Shown here in pieces: positions 12,441-21,135 of a DNA stretch of 26,720 bases; within the stretch, counting starts at the first letter, position 1, and each line of letters starts with the position of its first letter. A model generated the notes under the pieces. The model ran no database searches, was not told the DNA's origin, and saw only the letters and a list, made by a program, of their open reading frames with translations. A program made the translations under genes and the position numbers. Origin of the DNA: Flavobacteriales bacterium (GTDB lineage: Bacteria; Bacteroidota; Bacteroidia; Flavobacteriales; BACL11); NCBI GenBank assembly GCA_002730985.1, contig PCBP01000024.1:1-26720 (forward strand), written 5' to 3'.

Positions 12441-12470
12441 TTGATATATAGCACTCTCCTTTTGTATATT
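12441..12470 (+). promoter_or_regulatory. Rightward promoter, sigma-70 type
   Basis: TTGATA (12441-12446), 18-base spacer, TATATT (12465-12470). The expected start, about seven bases downstream, falls on the ATG at 12477, and there is no Shine-Dalgarno ahead of it. This predicts a leaderless mRNA for the 61-aa gene. Confidence 0.55.
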
Positions 12471-12476
12471 ATATTT

Positions 12477-12662
12477 ATGATTAAGAAAAAGAAATATGCT
12501 ATATTCGATATAAGCTCTGGTAAATTTGAGAAGGATCATAAAGATGTTGACTTCTCAGAGTATTTAGACATGCTTGATGCTGAAAGGCAGATAGCAAGAC
12601 GTATTATCAAACAGAAGTTAGATAAAATATCGCCAGATGAATACAAGGAGAGTACGGATTAA
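12477..12662 (+). CDS. Hypothetical charged protein, 61 aa
   Basis: Unrecognised. First gene of the rightward arm. Lys-rich start (MIKKKKYAIFDISSGKFEKD), then a charged helix (SEYLDMLDAERQIARRIIKQKLDKISPDEY). A longer frame from 12441 overlaps the promoter and is rejected. Located between the divergent promoter region and the terminase genes, it might be a regulator or small packaging protein. Confidence 0.6.
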   Translation: MIKKKKYAIFDISSGKFEKDHKDVDFSEYLDMLDAERQIARRIIKQKLDKISPDEYKESTD

Positions 12663-12720
12663 AGTAAGAGTAGACGTATATAGTAGAATACGTGGAAAGT
12701 AGAGATAACGTATACTTACT

Positions 12721-12750
12721 ACAAACGTAATGTTTGAGCATTACGTTTGT
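12721..12750 (+). promoter_or_regulatory. Perfect 12-bp hairpin upstream of terminase
   Basis: ACAAACGTAATG (12721-12732) and CATTACGTTTGT (12739-12750) are perfect inverted repeats with a six-base loop. TACTA just before and TAGTA just after can extend the stem across a bulge. No T-run follows, so it is not an ordinary terminator. It could be an operator, an RNase III-type processing site or a protective 5' hairpin on late mRNA. Confidence 0.55.
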
Positions 12751-12769
12751 AAGAGTAGTAGGAGTTAAC

Positions 12770-12856
12770 GTGATAGAAAAGAAATTAACATTATTAATAA
12801 CATTATGGCTAATAGACAAGCTAGTTATGTTGATTATGTTTATATTCTTGAATTAA
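12770..12856 (+). CDS. Possible 28-aa membrane peptide
   Basis: GTG start preceded by AGGAG at five bases. Translates as MIEKKLTLLITLWLIDKLVM...FIFLN, Lys-rich start then a hydrophobic stretch, and its TAA overlaps the AGGAGG of the terminase small subunit start chosen here. It occupies exactly the space between the hairpin and terS and could couple to it. Against it: very short and possibly chance in AT-rich DNA. Confidence 0.3.
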   Translation: MIEKKLTLLITLWLIDKLVMLIMFIFLN

Positions 12857-12864
12857 GGAGGTAT

Positions 12865-13638
12865 ATGGATACAATTAAAAGAAGAATAGCTGGGAAGGTA
12901 AGAAGCTATGAAGTATATACGAAAGATGAAGCTAATAAGCTAGGTTATGCGTATATAGAATGGAGACATGCAGATGAAGGAGATCTTGCAGTGTCAGATG
13001 ATGGATATGTAAGTGATTGTTTGTCTAAAAATATTTATACAGACAAGAAAGGTAGGACTAAAACTTTTATTAAGTGTGCACATGGGGTACAATGGGTAAC
13101 AGGTAAGTCTAAGTTTCTGTATGAGCCTAATAAAGCAGCTGGAGTCTACTCACATGTTAAACCAACTAGGTGGGAAGACAGAGAAGCTAGGACTACTAGA
13201 GCTAAAAACGCAGTAAACGCCTATGTTACGGACATAATTAAAGGTGAAAAGCCTGATTGGGAGATGATCGGAAAGATATATAGACCAGATCAAGAGTGTC
13301 CAGAGGCTACAGTAAGAAGATTATTTAAAAAACAGAGGATAGTAGACATGGTAGAAAAGAAACTAAAAGAAATACTAATAGATAAAGGTATTACGCAAGA
13401 ACAAGTATTGGATTTGCAGTTAGAAGCTATTGATATGGCTAGAGTAAAAGGTGATGTCTCTAATATGCTGCGTGTTGCTGATAACTTTATGGATCTATTA
13501 AGTATGAAGCCAGGTAAAGTAGTAACAACAGATACTATGGAATTAGATATGAGCAATAAGATTATAGATGCAATTGAATCAGAAGACAAGAAATTAAAAC
13601 TAGAGAGAAAAGTTGAAGAAAGAGAAGATACTCAGTAA
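12865..13638 (+). CDS. terS: Terminase small subunit (putative)
   Basis: Likely DNA-recognition subunit of the packaging terminase, 257 aa from this start. Position directly before the large subunit, a charged helical middle (AKNAVNAYVTDIIKGEKPDWEMIGKIYRPDQECPEATVRRLFKKQRIVDMVEKKL, resembling a HTH-bearing segment) and a C-terminal helical oligomerisation-type region support it. I prefer ATG 12865 because AAGGAGG lies just ahead; the ATG at 12805 has no ribosome site. The 3' end overlaps the possible TTG start of the large subunit frame. Family assignment rests mostly on context. Confidence 0.7.
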   Translation: MDTIKRRIAGKVRSYEVYTKDEANKLGYAYIEWRHADEGDLAVSDDGYVSDCLSKNIYTDKKGRTKTFIKCAHGVQWVTGKSKFLYEPNKAAGVYSHVKPTRWEDREARTTRAKNAVNAYVTDIIKGEKPDWEMIGKIYRPDQECPEATVRRLFKKQRIVDMVEKKLKEILIDKGITQEQVLDLQLEAIDMARVKGDVSNMLRVADNFMDLLSMKPGKVVTTDTMELDMSNKIIDAIESEDKKLKLERKVEEREDTQ

Positions 13639-13651
13639 ATTAAAGAAAAAT

Positions 13652-15103
13652 ATGATATTGTTTGGCAAGATTGCTATGCCTAACATGTTTTCTGCTGCTT
13701 CTCCTGATTTTCATTATACTATTGCAGAATCTTTGCTAGAATCAGAGAATAAACAGATAAATATTATAGCACCTCGTGGACATGCTAAGTCATCTATAGT
13801 AGGTGGTGTATTTCCATTATGGCATATAATGTTTGATAAAGGTCCAAAGCTTATAGTGTTAGTATCTAGGACACAAGACCACGCAGTTAAGTTATTAGGT
13901 ACTATAAAAGATGTATTAGATTTTTCTGCTACATTTAGGCAAATGTTTGGATATTGGGGAATGAATTCTGCTAGAGCATGGGCTAAAACAGAAGTACAGC
14001 TTAAAGATGGTACTATGATTATATGCAAAGGTACTGGTCAGCAGTTACGTGGTATTAAACACGGTAACCAAAGACCTACATTAATCATTGTAGATGATCC
14101 AGAAGATGAGAACAATACAAAGACATCAGAAGCTATGGAAGGTAATCTAAGGTGGTTATTGCAGTCTGCTATACCATCATTAGATCCAATAAAGGGTAGA
14201 ATTGCAATTATTGGTACACCTATACACCAAAGATGTATGGTAGAAACATTGAAAGAAATGAAAGGTTGGTTAAATTTCTTATTTAAGCCAGACTTAGATA
14301 ATGATAAAGCATTATGGGAAGAATGGCAGCCAGTTAAAAAATTAAAGCAAAAGAAAGAAGAGTTAGAGTCAATTGGTCGTGTTAGTGTGTTTTATAGAGA
14401 ATATCTCTGTGAAATTGTTGGAGATGAAGATCAATTATTTAAAGAAGAATATATAAACTATTATGAAGGTAAAATTATACATGAAGACAGTAAGGCTTAT
14501 CTAGAGCTAACAAACTTTGAAGGAAATAAAGATAAAGAAGTTAGAGCAGTAAATATATTTATGGGTGTAGATCCTGCGTCATCAACTGCACAAACAGCTG
14601 ATTTCAGCACAATAGTTAGTATTGCAATAGACAAAGATGGTAATCGTTTCGTTCTTCCGTACTATAGACAAAGGGCTACACCTATGAACTTAGCAGAATC
14701 TATTATAGATCAGTTTAAAGTATACAAACCTGTTAAAACTAGAATAGAATCAGTTGGTTATCAGGAGATGCTAAGAGAGTATGTAAAGAAAAGATGTGAA
14801 GAAGAAAAATTATTTATATCTGGATTGGAAATAAAAGAAAGACCTCGTAACTCTAAGTCATCAAGACTAGAAACACTTCAACCTTACTTTGCACAAGGAA
14901 AGTTTTATATTACTAAAAATATGATTGAACTAAGAGATGAACTACTTTTATATCCTAGAGGTAAACATGATGATTTACTAGATGGGATGTTTTATGCAAA
15001 TAAAGGCATATACTCACCTTTTCACAGTAATTCGGACAGAGATTCTGAAAATACTACAAGTTTTCGTAATAAATTTCAAAATGGGTCTTGGATGACAGTG
15101 TAA
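13652..15103 (+). CDS. terL: Terminase large subunit
   Basis: Packaging ATPase-nuclease, 483 aa from this ATG. Walker A-type PRGHAKSS (41-48), Walker B LIIVDDPED (144-152), coupling-type IIGTP (187-190), then an RNase H-like nuclease with GVDPASS (Asp307), ESVGYQ (Glu366) and HDDLLD (Asp440/441). It cuts concatemers and drives DNA into the prohead through the portal. ATG 13652 is chosen over TTG 13613 because its leader AATTAAAGAAAAATATG is almost identical to the leader of the portal gene; neither has a Shine-Dalgarno. Confident call. Confidence 0.93.
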   Translation: MILFGKIAMPNMFSAASPDFHYTIAESLLESENKQINIIAPRGHAKSSIVGGVFPLWHIMFDKGPKLIVLVSRTQDHAVKLLGTIKDVLDFSATFRQMFGYWGMNSARAWAKTEVQLKDGTMIICKGTGQQLRGIKHGNQRPTLIIVDDPEDENNTKTSEAMEGNLRWLLQSAIPSLDPIKGRIAIIGTPIHQRCMVETLKEMKGWLNFLFKPDLDNDKALWEEWQPVKKLKQKKEELESIGRVSVFYREYLCEIVGDEDQLFKEEYINYYEGKIIHEDSKAYLELTNFEGNKDKEVRAVNIFMGVDPASSTAQTADFSTIVSIAIDKDGNRFVLPYYRQRATPMNLAESIIDQFKVYKPVKTRIESVGYQEMLREYVKKRCEEEKLFISGLEIKERPRNSKSSRLETLQPYFAQGKFYITKNMIELRDELLLYPRGKHDDLLDGMFYANKGIYSPFHSNSDRDSENTTSFRNKFQNGSWMTV

Positions 15104-15126
15104 CGTGTTTCTATATTTATAGCAAT

Positions 15127-15155
15127 TTTAATTAGCTAATTAAAGAAAAAATATG
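15127..15155 (+). promoter_or_regulatory. 18-bp palindrome and SD-less leader of portal gene
   Basis: TTTAATTAGCTAATTAAA (15127-15144) is a perfect palindrome in the 49-base gap between terL and portal, merging into TAAAGAAAAAATATG at the portal start. The A-rich leader matches that of terL (13637-13654). Could be a regulatory site or a translation-initiation signal that replaces Shine-Dalgarno. Confidence 0.4.
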
Positions 15156-17384
15156 CCAGAAACAAATAATGAAGTTAAACTCACAGAAGACCTTTTACGA
15201 GATTACTCTGGAGCTAAAACCGAATGGGCAAAACAAGCAGCTGAAGATAGTGAATTTAGAGCTGGTGTCCAGTGGACTAAAACTCAAGTAGAAACATTAA
15301 AATCTAGAAACCAAGCACCTGTTGTTGTAAATGTAATACACAGTGCGGTTGAACAAGCGAAGGCTCTTCTTACTACAAACAAACCAAGATTCCAAGCTAC
15401 AGGCAGGGAAGATAGTGATGTTAAGACAGGTAGAGTACTATCTGACTTAATGGAATACATATGGGATACCTCTAATGGTAATACTGTATTAAAACAAACT
15501 ATTGATGATTATTATGTAAAAGGAATGGGCTGTATAATGGCTTATCCAGATATGAATGGTGATTTTGGTAAAGGTGAAGTATGCCTTAAGTCTGTAGACC
15601 CAATGGATGTATATATAGATCCTTCTTCTAGAGATCCTTTCTGTCAAGATGCTAATCATATTATTATTGCAAAAAAAACAATGCAATCTCAGTTATTACT
15701 TAAATATCCTGATTATGAAGAACAAATAAAGAAAGCAGATCAAACTAGCGTTTTAAGTAACTATCCAACATCTAGAGATAATTCAGAATACAATCAGCAA
15801 GTTGGTCCTTATAACAAAGGCACAACTATGAATGCTCGTGATGAAGATAGAGAATTAGAAGTAATGGAAAGATTTACTAAAGTTAAAATGCCTATGATCA
15901 GAGTATATGATCCTTATGAGCCAAGAGAACGTGTATTAAGTGAAGAGCAATTTCAAGAGTATTTACAGAATCCAGCGTTTGTTGTGCACAAAAGAGGTCT
16001 TGAACCTATATATGTTACAGCTAAACAGGAAGTAGAAAAAACTAAACAGATGTATGATCAGTTTAATGGAGAGTTTCATGAGTTTATGGACCCTGCTACT
16101 CAGCAAATAGTACAATTACCAGGAGAAGAAAGAGCAGGTTCAATTCCTAATTCTACTACTAGATTAATTCCTATTACTATTAAAGACTTAGTAGAGGATA
16201 AGATGATACAGCTTACTCAAATAAAATGTGATAGAGTTAGATGCATTATATCAGTTGGAGATCAATTAATTGTAGATTATATGAAACCTATTTCTGTTTA
16301 TCCTTTAGTTACTCTAATGAATCATCATGATAGAAACCCATTTCCTCAAAGTGATGTTAGATTAGTTAAAGGTTTGCAAGAATATGTTAATAAAATTAGA
16401 AGTTTAATTATAGCGCATGCTTCTAGCTCTACTAATGTTAAGTTACTTATACCTAGAGGTTCTATGGATAAAAAGAACTTAGAAGAAGAGTGGGGCAGAG
16501 CAGGTACTGCTGTTATAGAGTTTGATCCTGAATTAGGTCAGCCAATTGTTGCTGGTCCTGTTCCATTACCAAACGAACTATACAACAATGAAAGAGAAGC
16601 TAAATCTGATATAGAAAGAATTTTAGGTATATATGCATTAATGCAAGGTGACCAAGGTTCTGCTCCTACAACATATAAAGGAACTATAGCACTTGATGAG
16701 TTTGGTCAAAGACGTATTAGATCTAAAAAAGATGATATTGAAGCAATGTTAAATCAATTAGGTTTACTTGTTATAGAAATGATACAATGGATATATACAG
16801 ATGAAAAAACATTTAGAATTATACAGCCTAATAGAGGTCCTAAAGATGTTAAAGTTAATGAGTTAGTATTTGACGATTTAACTAATGCAATTTTAGGTAG
16901 AATAAATGATATTACAGTAGGTCGATATGATGTACAAGTTGTATCTGGTTCTACTTTACCTTCTAATAGATGGGCAAGATTTGAATACTATAAAGAATTA
17001 TACTCACTTGGGGTTATAGATCAAGTAGAGTTATTAAAACAAACAGACGTAGCTGACATGGAAGGCGTTCTTGAGAGAGCAGGTCAAATGCAAAAAATGC
17101 AATCTCAAATGGAAAATGCAGAAAAAGAGATTAAAAAACTTAAAGGCGATCTTCAAACTGCACAGCGTGAATCACTACATGACAGAAAACGTGTTGAATT
17201 AAAAGACTTTGAGGTGAAGCTAGCAAAACTGGAAGCAGATATGAAAGCAGCATCTCAATTGTACAAACATCGAACTAACGACCACTTAAAACAAATTAAG
17301 GACGAGGTTGACGTTATTGTTAAAGAAGTCGACAGTCCTCAAAGAGTTATGAATGAGGAGTTGTTAGGTATCGATGATGAATAG
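15153..17384 (+). CDS. Portal protein, P22-like
   Basis: Portal ring protein, 743 aa, in the size range of P22-type portals. N-terminal AKTEWAKQAAEDSEFRAGVQWTKTQVETLKSRNQAPVVVNVI matches the typical W...g..e...R..PP...N.i layout. Then VCLKSVDPMDVYIDPSSRDPFCQDANHIIIAKKT, and LRGKQ-like VKGLQEYVNKIRSLIIAHASSSTNVKLLIPRG. A C-terminal coiled coil from about 640 (QMQKMQSQMENAEKEIKKLKGDLQTAQRE) would form the barrel. It forms the DNA entry channel at the capsid vertex. Located between terL and scaffold. Confident. Confidence 0.9.
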   Translation: MPETNNEVKLTEDLLRDYSGAKTEWAKQAAEDSEFRAGVQWTKTQVETLKSRNQAPVVVNVIHSAVEQAKALLTTNKPRFQATGREDSDVKTGRVLSDLMEYIWDTSNGNTVLKQTIDDYYVKGMGCIMAYPDMNGDFGKGEVCLKSVDPMDVYIDPSSRDPFCQDANHIIIAKKTMQSQLLLKYPDYEEQIKKADQTSVLSNYPTSRDNSEYNQQVGPYNKGTTMNARDEDRELEVMERFTKVKMPMIRVYDPYEPRERVLSEEQFQEYLQNPAFVVHKRGLEPIYVTAKQEVEKTKQMYDQFNGEFHEFMDPATQQIVQLPGEERAGSIPNSTTRLIPITIKDLVEDKMIQLTQIKCDRVRCIISVGDQLIVDYMKPISVYPLVTLMNHHDRNPFPQSDVRLVKGLQEYVNKIRSLIIAHASSSTNVKLLIPRGSMDKKNLEEEWGRAGTAVIEFDPELGQPIVAGPVPLPNELYNNEREAKSDIERILGIYALMQGDQGSAPTTYKGTIALDEFGQRRIRSKKDDIEAMLNQLGLLVIEMIQWIYTDEKTFRIIQPNRGPKDVKVNELVFDDLTNAILGRINDITVGRYDVQVVSGSTLPSNRWARFEYYKELYSLGVIDQVELLKQTDVADMEGVLERAGQMQKMQSQMENAEKEIKKLKGDLQTAQRESLHDRKRVELKDFEVKLAKLEADMKAASQLYKHRTNDHLKQIKDEVDVIVKEVDSPQRVMNEELLGIDDE

Positions 17385-17412
17385 TTGCTGATAATGACAA
17401 ACTAGGAGAAAC

Positions 17413-18306
17413 ATGGAAAACGTAATAAACACAGAAGCGGCAGTAATGGAAACAACAGATCCAGCAAAAGCACCAATAGGTCAAGCAGGTACAACACCTG
17501 AACAACCTAGTTTAAGTGTTACTGGTGATATGGTTAACCCAGCAGCTGAAACTTCTATTGGACAATTAGCAGTTGATGCTGATGCTGTTCAAAATCAAGA
17601 AAAACAAAATACCGATCGTTATGAATACTGGCAATCGAAGCACGACAAGACACAAGGTGAGCTTAATCAAATGAGTCAAGAGTTTGAACAATATAAAAAC
17701 ATGATGGGACCTGTTGCTAACGCTATACAACAAAACCCCCAGATCTTGCAAAATTTAGAACAGCAATCGCCTTCCAATGAACCACCTGCCCAGCAGAATT
17801 CATTGCAGGCTCCAAATCGTCCTGAAAAACCACATTCTTACAACGAGGTAGACGCATACAATGATCCAGATAGCGATTCATTTAAATATAGATTGTCTGT
17901 TGATAAATATAGAGACGATATGATTGATCATTATGGAAAAGTAGACGAATATAGACAAGAGCAACAAACATTAGCATACGAAGCTCAAAGAGAGCATCAA
18001 GCTCAAAATCAAGCTGTAAGTTATGCTACTCAAACTCTTGGCTGGGATGCTAATAAAGCAAACAGCGCAATTCAATGGCTACAAAATCCAAGTAATGTAA
18101 CATTTGAAACTTTATTTAAAGTGTATGAAATGAATCATGCACCAAGTAGAGAACAAATGCAATCACAACAAAAAGTTGCTGAGTATCAACAAAGAGAAGA
18201 AAGAATGAAAGTTCCTCAATCTACAGCAGTAACAAGTGGAACTTCTCAGGCACCTATGACTGATGAACAGCTGTTTAATCAAAGTATGCTGGCATGGAAA
18301 AAATAA
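17413..18306 (+). CDS. Scaffold-like protein, Gln-rich
   Basis: Probable scaffolding protein, 297 aa. Low-complexity, Gln/Asn/Pro-rich and acidic N-terminal half with a coiled-coil stretch (EYWQSKHDKTQGELNQMSQEFEQYKNMM) and a helical C-terminus. Position between portal and major capsid protein is where scaffolds of P22/SU10-like phages lie. TAGGAG precedes the ATG. It would help assemble the procapsid and leave before DNA fills it. Family call is by context and composition. Confidence 0.75.
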   Translation: MENVINTEAAVMETTDPAKAPIGQAGTTPEQPSLSVTGDMVNPAAETSIGQLAVDADAVQNQEKQNTDRYEYWQSKHDKTQGELNQMSQEFEQYKNMMGPVANAIQQNPQILQNLEQQSPSNEPPAQQNSLQAPNRPEKPHSYNEVDAYNDPDSDSFKYRLSVDKYRDDMIDHYGKVDEYRQEQQTLAYEAQREHQAQNQAVSYATQTLGWDANKANSAIQWLQNPSNVTFETLFKVYEMNHAPSREQMQSQQKVAEYQQREERMKVPQSTAVTSGTSQAPMTDEQLFNQSMLAWKK

Positions 18307-18372
18307 TAAACAATCTATCCCTGACCGAAGGCTTATATAGCAGTTGAGTGAAGGGTTTTAGGAGATAATAAG

Positions 18373-19734
18373 ATGGCAGCAAAAGACCTATCGGCATCTG
18401 GAGTTCTCTTTACGGATAGACGTAATTTTTACATCGATCCTCAAGTTGTAAAAGAATTGTGGACGGACGTAACTCCGTTTACAACTGTTATAGCTAATAA
18501 AGAAACAAGAAATGTTCCAGATCCCGTTTTCAAAATGTTCGAACATAAACAACCTTGGGTTAAGCAAAGCTTTTTCGCAGCTTCAAATCCAGCAGCACCT
18601 GGTGCTAACACAGAAACAGTTGACTTTGATGTTGACAATATTGTAGGATTACCTGCATGTGATGCATCATGGCTTGGCTTAGAAGTTGAGTGCTGGGATT
18701 CTACTGAAGCAACTAAAAAAGGTGTTGCAATAGTAACAACAGTTACTGATTCAAATACAATCCAAGTAACACCATTAAATGCTGATTTAGACATTGCAGA
18801 TAATGATGTATTTCATGTGATTGGTAATGCACATGGTGAAGGTGGTTACTCACCTGAAGCATGGTCAGATGAACTTAAAGTAGTTTATAACTCTTGTCAG
18901 ATTTTTAAGAATCCTCTTGAAATTACTGGTACATTGTTAGAGGCAGCTTTAAGAGGTGATTCATCTGAGTTAGCCAGACTAAGAATGCAGAAATCACAAG
19001 AACACAAAATCCAAAAAGAAAGAGCTTTCTTATTTGGTAAACGTGTTGGTGGTACTGGATTAGGAGATTCTGCTTTCGCTGATGGATACAATGATACTAA
19101 CCCTTCTGAAGGTGTTATGGCAGATGGTGGTATTAATGGTGCAGCAGTAGGATCAATAGCTACTCCAGCAGGTTCAGGAGCAGGTAAAGTAAGAACTACT
19201 TATGGTATTCTTTCAGCTATTGAAGCTTATGGTGAAGCTACAACAACTCATGACTATCAAAACATATTTACAGCATCAGAAGCAAGTTATACATATGCTA
19301 ACTTTGTTGATGATATGGAAAAAGTATTCCAATATGTTCCAACTTCAGGTGTTAAGAAAGCATTTGTTGGAGCTGGTGCATTAGGATACTGGTCTAAGAT
19401 AGCTGGTAACGCTGGGTTCGCTGGTAACAATGGTTGGACTGTTAACATGGGTGATATGAAAAGAGATGCTCTAGGGTTTAATTATAGAACTTTAGAAACA
19501 CCTCATGGAATGCTACAAATGATTCCTACTCCTGCTTTACGAGGACCATATAACAAATACATGTTAGTTGTTGATGATGACAATCTATTTCATTCACAGT
19601 ATAGAGCTTCAATGTATCAAACCAATATCAAAACTGATAATGCGTATGATGGCGTTAAAGATCAATACATGTCTGATGAGGGAATTGGAATCACTAACAT
19701 TAACTCACATTCGTTAATTAAGATCACAGCGTAA
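18373..19734 (+). CDS. Major capsid protein, SU10/DUF5309-like
   Basis: Main shell protein, 453 aa, HK97 fold expected. It follows the scaffold gene with TAGGAG before the ATG. The segment EAWSDELKVVYNSCQIFKNPLEITGTLLEAALRGDSSELARLRMQKSQEHKIQKERAFLFGKR resembles the conserved segment of SU10-type capsids (W.d.L.N..QIF....is.T..a...G...e..r.k...e.kr..E.a.l.G.r). Early T-P-F-T (VTPFTTVIANKE) and a C-terminal DxYMSDEGIGITNINSH fit. Residues about 70-140 carry an inserted beta domain. Hits should be to marine podovirus capsids. Confidence 0.88.
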   Translation: MAAKDLSASGVLFTDRRNFYIDPQVVKELWTDVTPFTTVIANKETRNVPDPVFKMFEHKQPWVKQSFFAASNPAAPGANTETVDFDVDNIVGLPACDASWLGLEVECWDSTEATKKGVAIVTTVTDSNTIQVTPLNADLDIADNDVFHVIGNAHGEGGYSPEAWSDELKVVYNSCQIFKNPLEITGTLLEAALRGDSSELARLRMQKSQEHKIQKERAFLFGKRVGGTGLGDSAFADGYNDTNPSEGVMADGGINGAAVGSIATPAGSGAGKVRTTYGILSAIEAYGEATTTHDYQNIFTASEASYTYANFVDDMEKVFQYVPTSGVKKAFVGAGALGYWSKIAGNAGFAGNNGWTVNMGDMKRDALGFNYRTLETPHGMLQMIPTPALRGPYNKYMLVVDDDNLFHSQYRASMYQTNIKTDNAYDGVKDQYMSDEGIGITNINSHSLIKITA

Positions 19735-19747
19735 GGGGGGCTAATCA

Positions 19748-20164
19748 ATGGCTAGACCTTATATCGGTGGAACAAATGGCGGAGTAAAAGTAGTATCAGC
19801 TGATACATCTTTACAATTAGCAGATTCTGGGAAAACTGTTTTCTTAGATGGTAGCGCAGCTAATGTGCTTACCTTACCTGCTCTTTCTAAAGGGTATGAG
19901 CTAAAGGTTATTTTAACAGCTACAGGAGCAGCACCAACAATAGTAACTAATAGTAGTGCCAACATAATGGTTGGAACTGTATTAAGTGCTAATAACGATG
20001 CAGCTCAAGCTATACAGTCTGATGCAGATGCAGACACTATCACTTTTGTTGATGGTGCAGCACCTGGTGACTATTGCGATTTAATATGCGATGGTACAAA
20101 TTGGTATGTATTTGCTTTTTCTGGTGTAGATAGTAAAATAACTATTACTAAGGAATCCGCTTAA
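19748..20164 (+). CDS. Beta-rich virion protein, decoration-like
   Basis: 138 aa, small beta-sandwich pattern: VKVVSADTSLQLADSGKTVFLDGSAANVLTLPALSKGYELKVILTATGAAPTIVT, ending WYVFAFSGV. Similar in style to the C-terminal domain of the tail fibre (LNLTFPNTSGNFTLLL). Immediately after the major capsid gene with only 13 bases between. A capsid decoration or head-fibre protein is the likely role; a tail-associated role cannot be excluded. Confidence 0.6.
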   Translation: MARPYIGGTNGGVKVVSADTSLQLADSGKTVFLDGSAANVLTLPALSKGYELKVILTATGAAPTIVTNSSANIMVGTVLSANNDAAQAIQSDADADTITFVDGAAPGDYCDLICDGTNWYVFAFSGVDSKITITKESA

Positions 20165-20181
20165 TTAGTTTAACAGAACTA

Positions 20182-20209
20182 GGAGCAAGTCGTATAAAGG
20201 GCTTGCTCC
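20182..20209 (+). promoter_or_regulatory. 10-bp hairpin without T-run
   Basis: GGAGCAAGTC (20182-20191) and GGCTTGCTCC (20200-20209) form a 10-pair stem with one G-U and an eight-base loop. No T-run follows. It lies between the capsid/decoration genes and the adaptor genes, where it could attenuate transcription or stabilise capsid mRNA at its 3' end. Confidence 0.55.
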
Positions 20210-20230
20210 AAATCTGCAACAAAGGAAACT

Positions 20231-20860
20231 ATGGACTTTAAAGATAAAATAACATATTATATAAGTACAACAGACGGATACACTGACGCAGAAGCGCAGC
20301 AATACATTATTGATGGTTGTTATGATGTGTATAGAAAGTTTAAATCGTTAGAAGGATCAGACACTGCTCAAAAGTTTGGAGTATGGTCAGATCCTGCTAT
20401 AACAAATGGAACTGCTATAGATATAGACGAAGTACATGAAATTATATATGTACAAAGAAACGGTATACCTGCTATACAAGTTAGCCCTAGCAATATACAT
20501 AAATATACAGATGTTGATTCAATGCATTATGCTTCAGCTAATGATCCTGTATATTATTTTCAAGAACAATATATGACTGTTAAACCAGCACCAGATGGAT
20601 CTAATCCTTTATATTATATATTTTTACCAACATATGCAGTAACAGCTTATGATGGTCCAACTTCATCAATAGATAAGTTTCCAGCAGAGTATTATGATTA
20701 TGTATTAAAATACGCTGCTTATAAAATAGCAGAAGCATTAGCACATAATTATATGGAAGATGAAGAAGACGCAGAATTAAATCAATTGATGACTGCTAGA
20801 GCAGGAGCTCTAAAAGTAGAATATATGGAAATGTTTTCAACAGGAGGAACAGAACAATAA
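20231..20860 (+). CDS. Head-tail adaptor-type protein, 209 aa
   Basis: Probable head-completion/adaptor protein. N-terminal helix and YTDAEAQQYIIDGCYDVYRKFKS, central YVQRNG..AIQVSPSNIHKYTDVDSMHYASANDPVYYFQEQYMTVKPAPDG, then FPAEYYDYVLKYAAYKIAEAL near 155-175, a layout common to connector proteins of podoviruses that bind the portal ring. Position after capsid and before other connectors agrees. AAAGGAAA precedes the ATG. Its stop overlaps the next ATG. Confidence 0.72.
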   Translation: MDFKDKITYYISTTDGYTDAEAQQYIIDGCYDVYRKFKSLEGSDTAQKFGVWSDPAITNGTAIDIDEVHEIIYVQRNGIPAIQVSPSNIHKYTDVDSMHYASANDPVYYFQEQYMTVKPAPDGSNPLYYIFLPTYAVTAYDGPTSSIDKFPAEYYDYVLKYAAYKIAEALAHNYMEDEEDAELNQLMTARAGALKVEYMEMFSTGGTEQ

Positions 20861-21135
20861 TGACTTTAAAGCAAATGATAGAAGTAATAAAAGAACAACA
20901 TCCTGAAGTATCAGATCAAAGAATTATACAATTATTAAATCGTGCAAACAGAGAATTTAGTATACAATCCAGAGTATCAAACAGCTCTTATGTAGTATCA
21001 GGAGGTACAGTAAAGAATCAAACATATTATACTTTACCTACTGCTATCACAACAATAGAAGATGTATACATTAATAAAGAATGCGCTGATAGATTAGCAG
21101 GTAAACCAAAGAAAGAGGATGAGGATTTAACTTAA
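20860..21135 (+). CDS. Connector-type protein, 91 aa
   Basis: Short protein starting MTLKQMIEVIKEQHPEVSDQRIIQLLNRANREFSIQSRV and continuing SYVVSGGTV..TYYTLPTAITTIEDVYINKECADRLAGKP. Helical N-terminus and beta C-terminus are typical of small head-tail joining proteins found in this position in marine phages. Its start overlaps the previous stop (TAATG) and its stop overlaps the next start, so it is coupled. Function by context. Confidence 0.65.
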   Translation: MTLKQMIEVIKEQHPEVSDQRIIQLLNRANREFSIQSRVSNSSYVVSGGTVKNQTYYTLPTAITTIEDVYINKECADRLAGKPKKEDEDLT

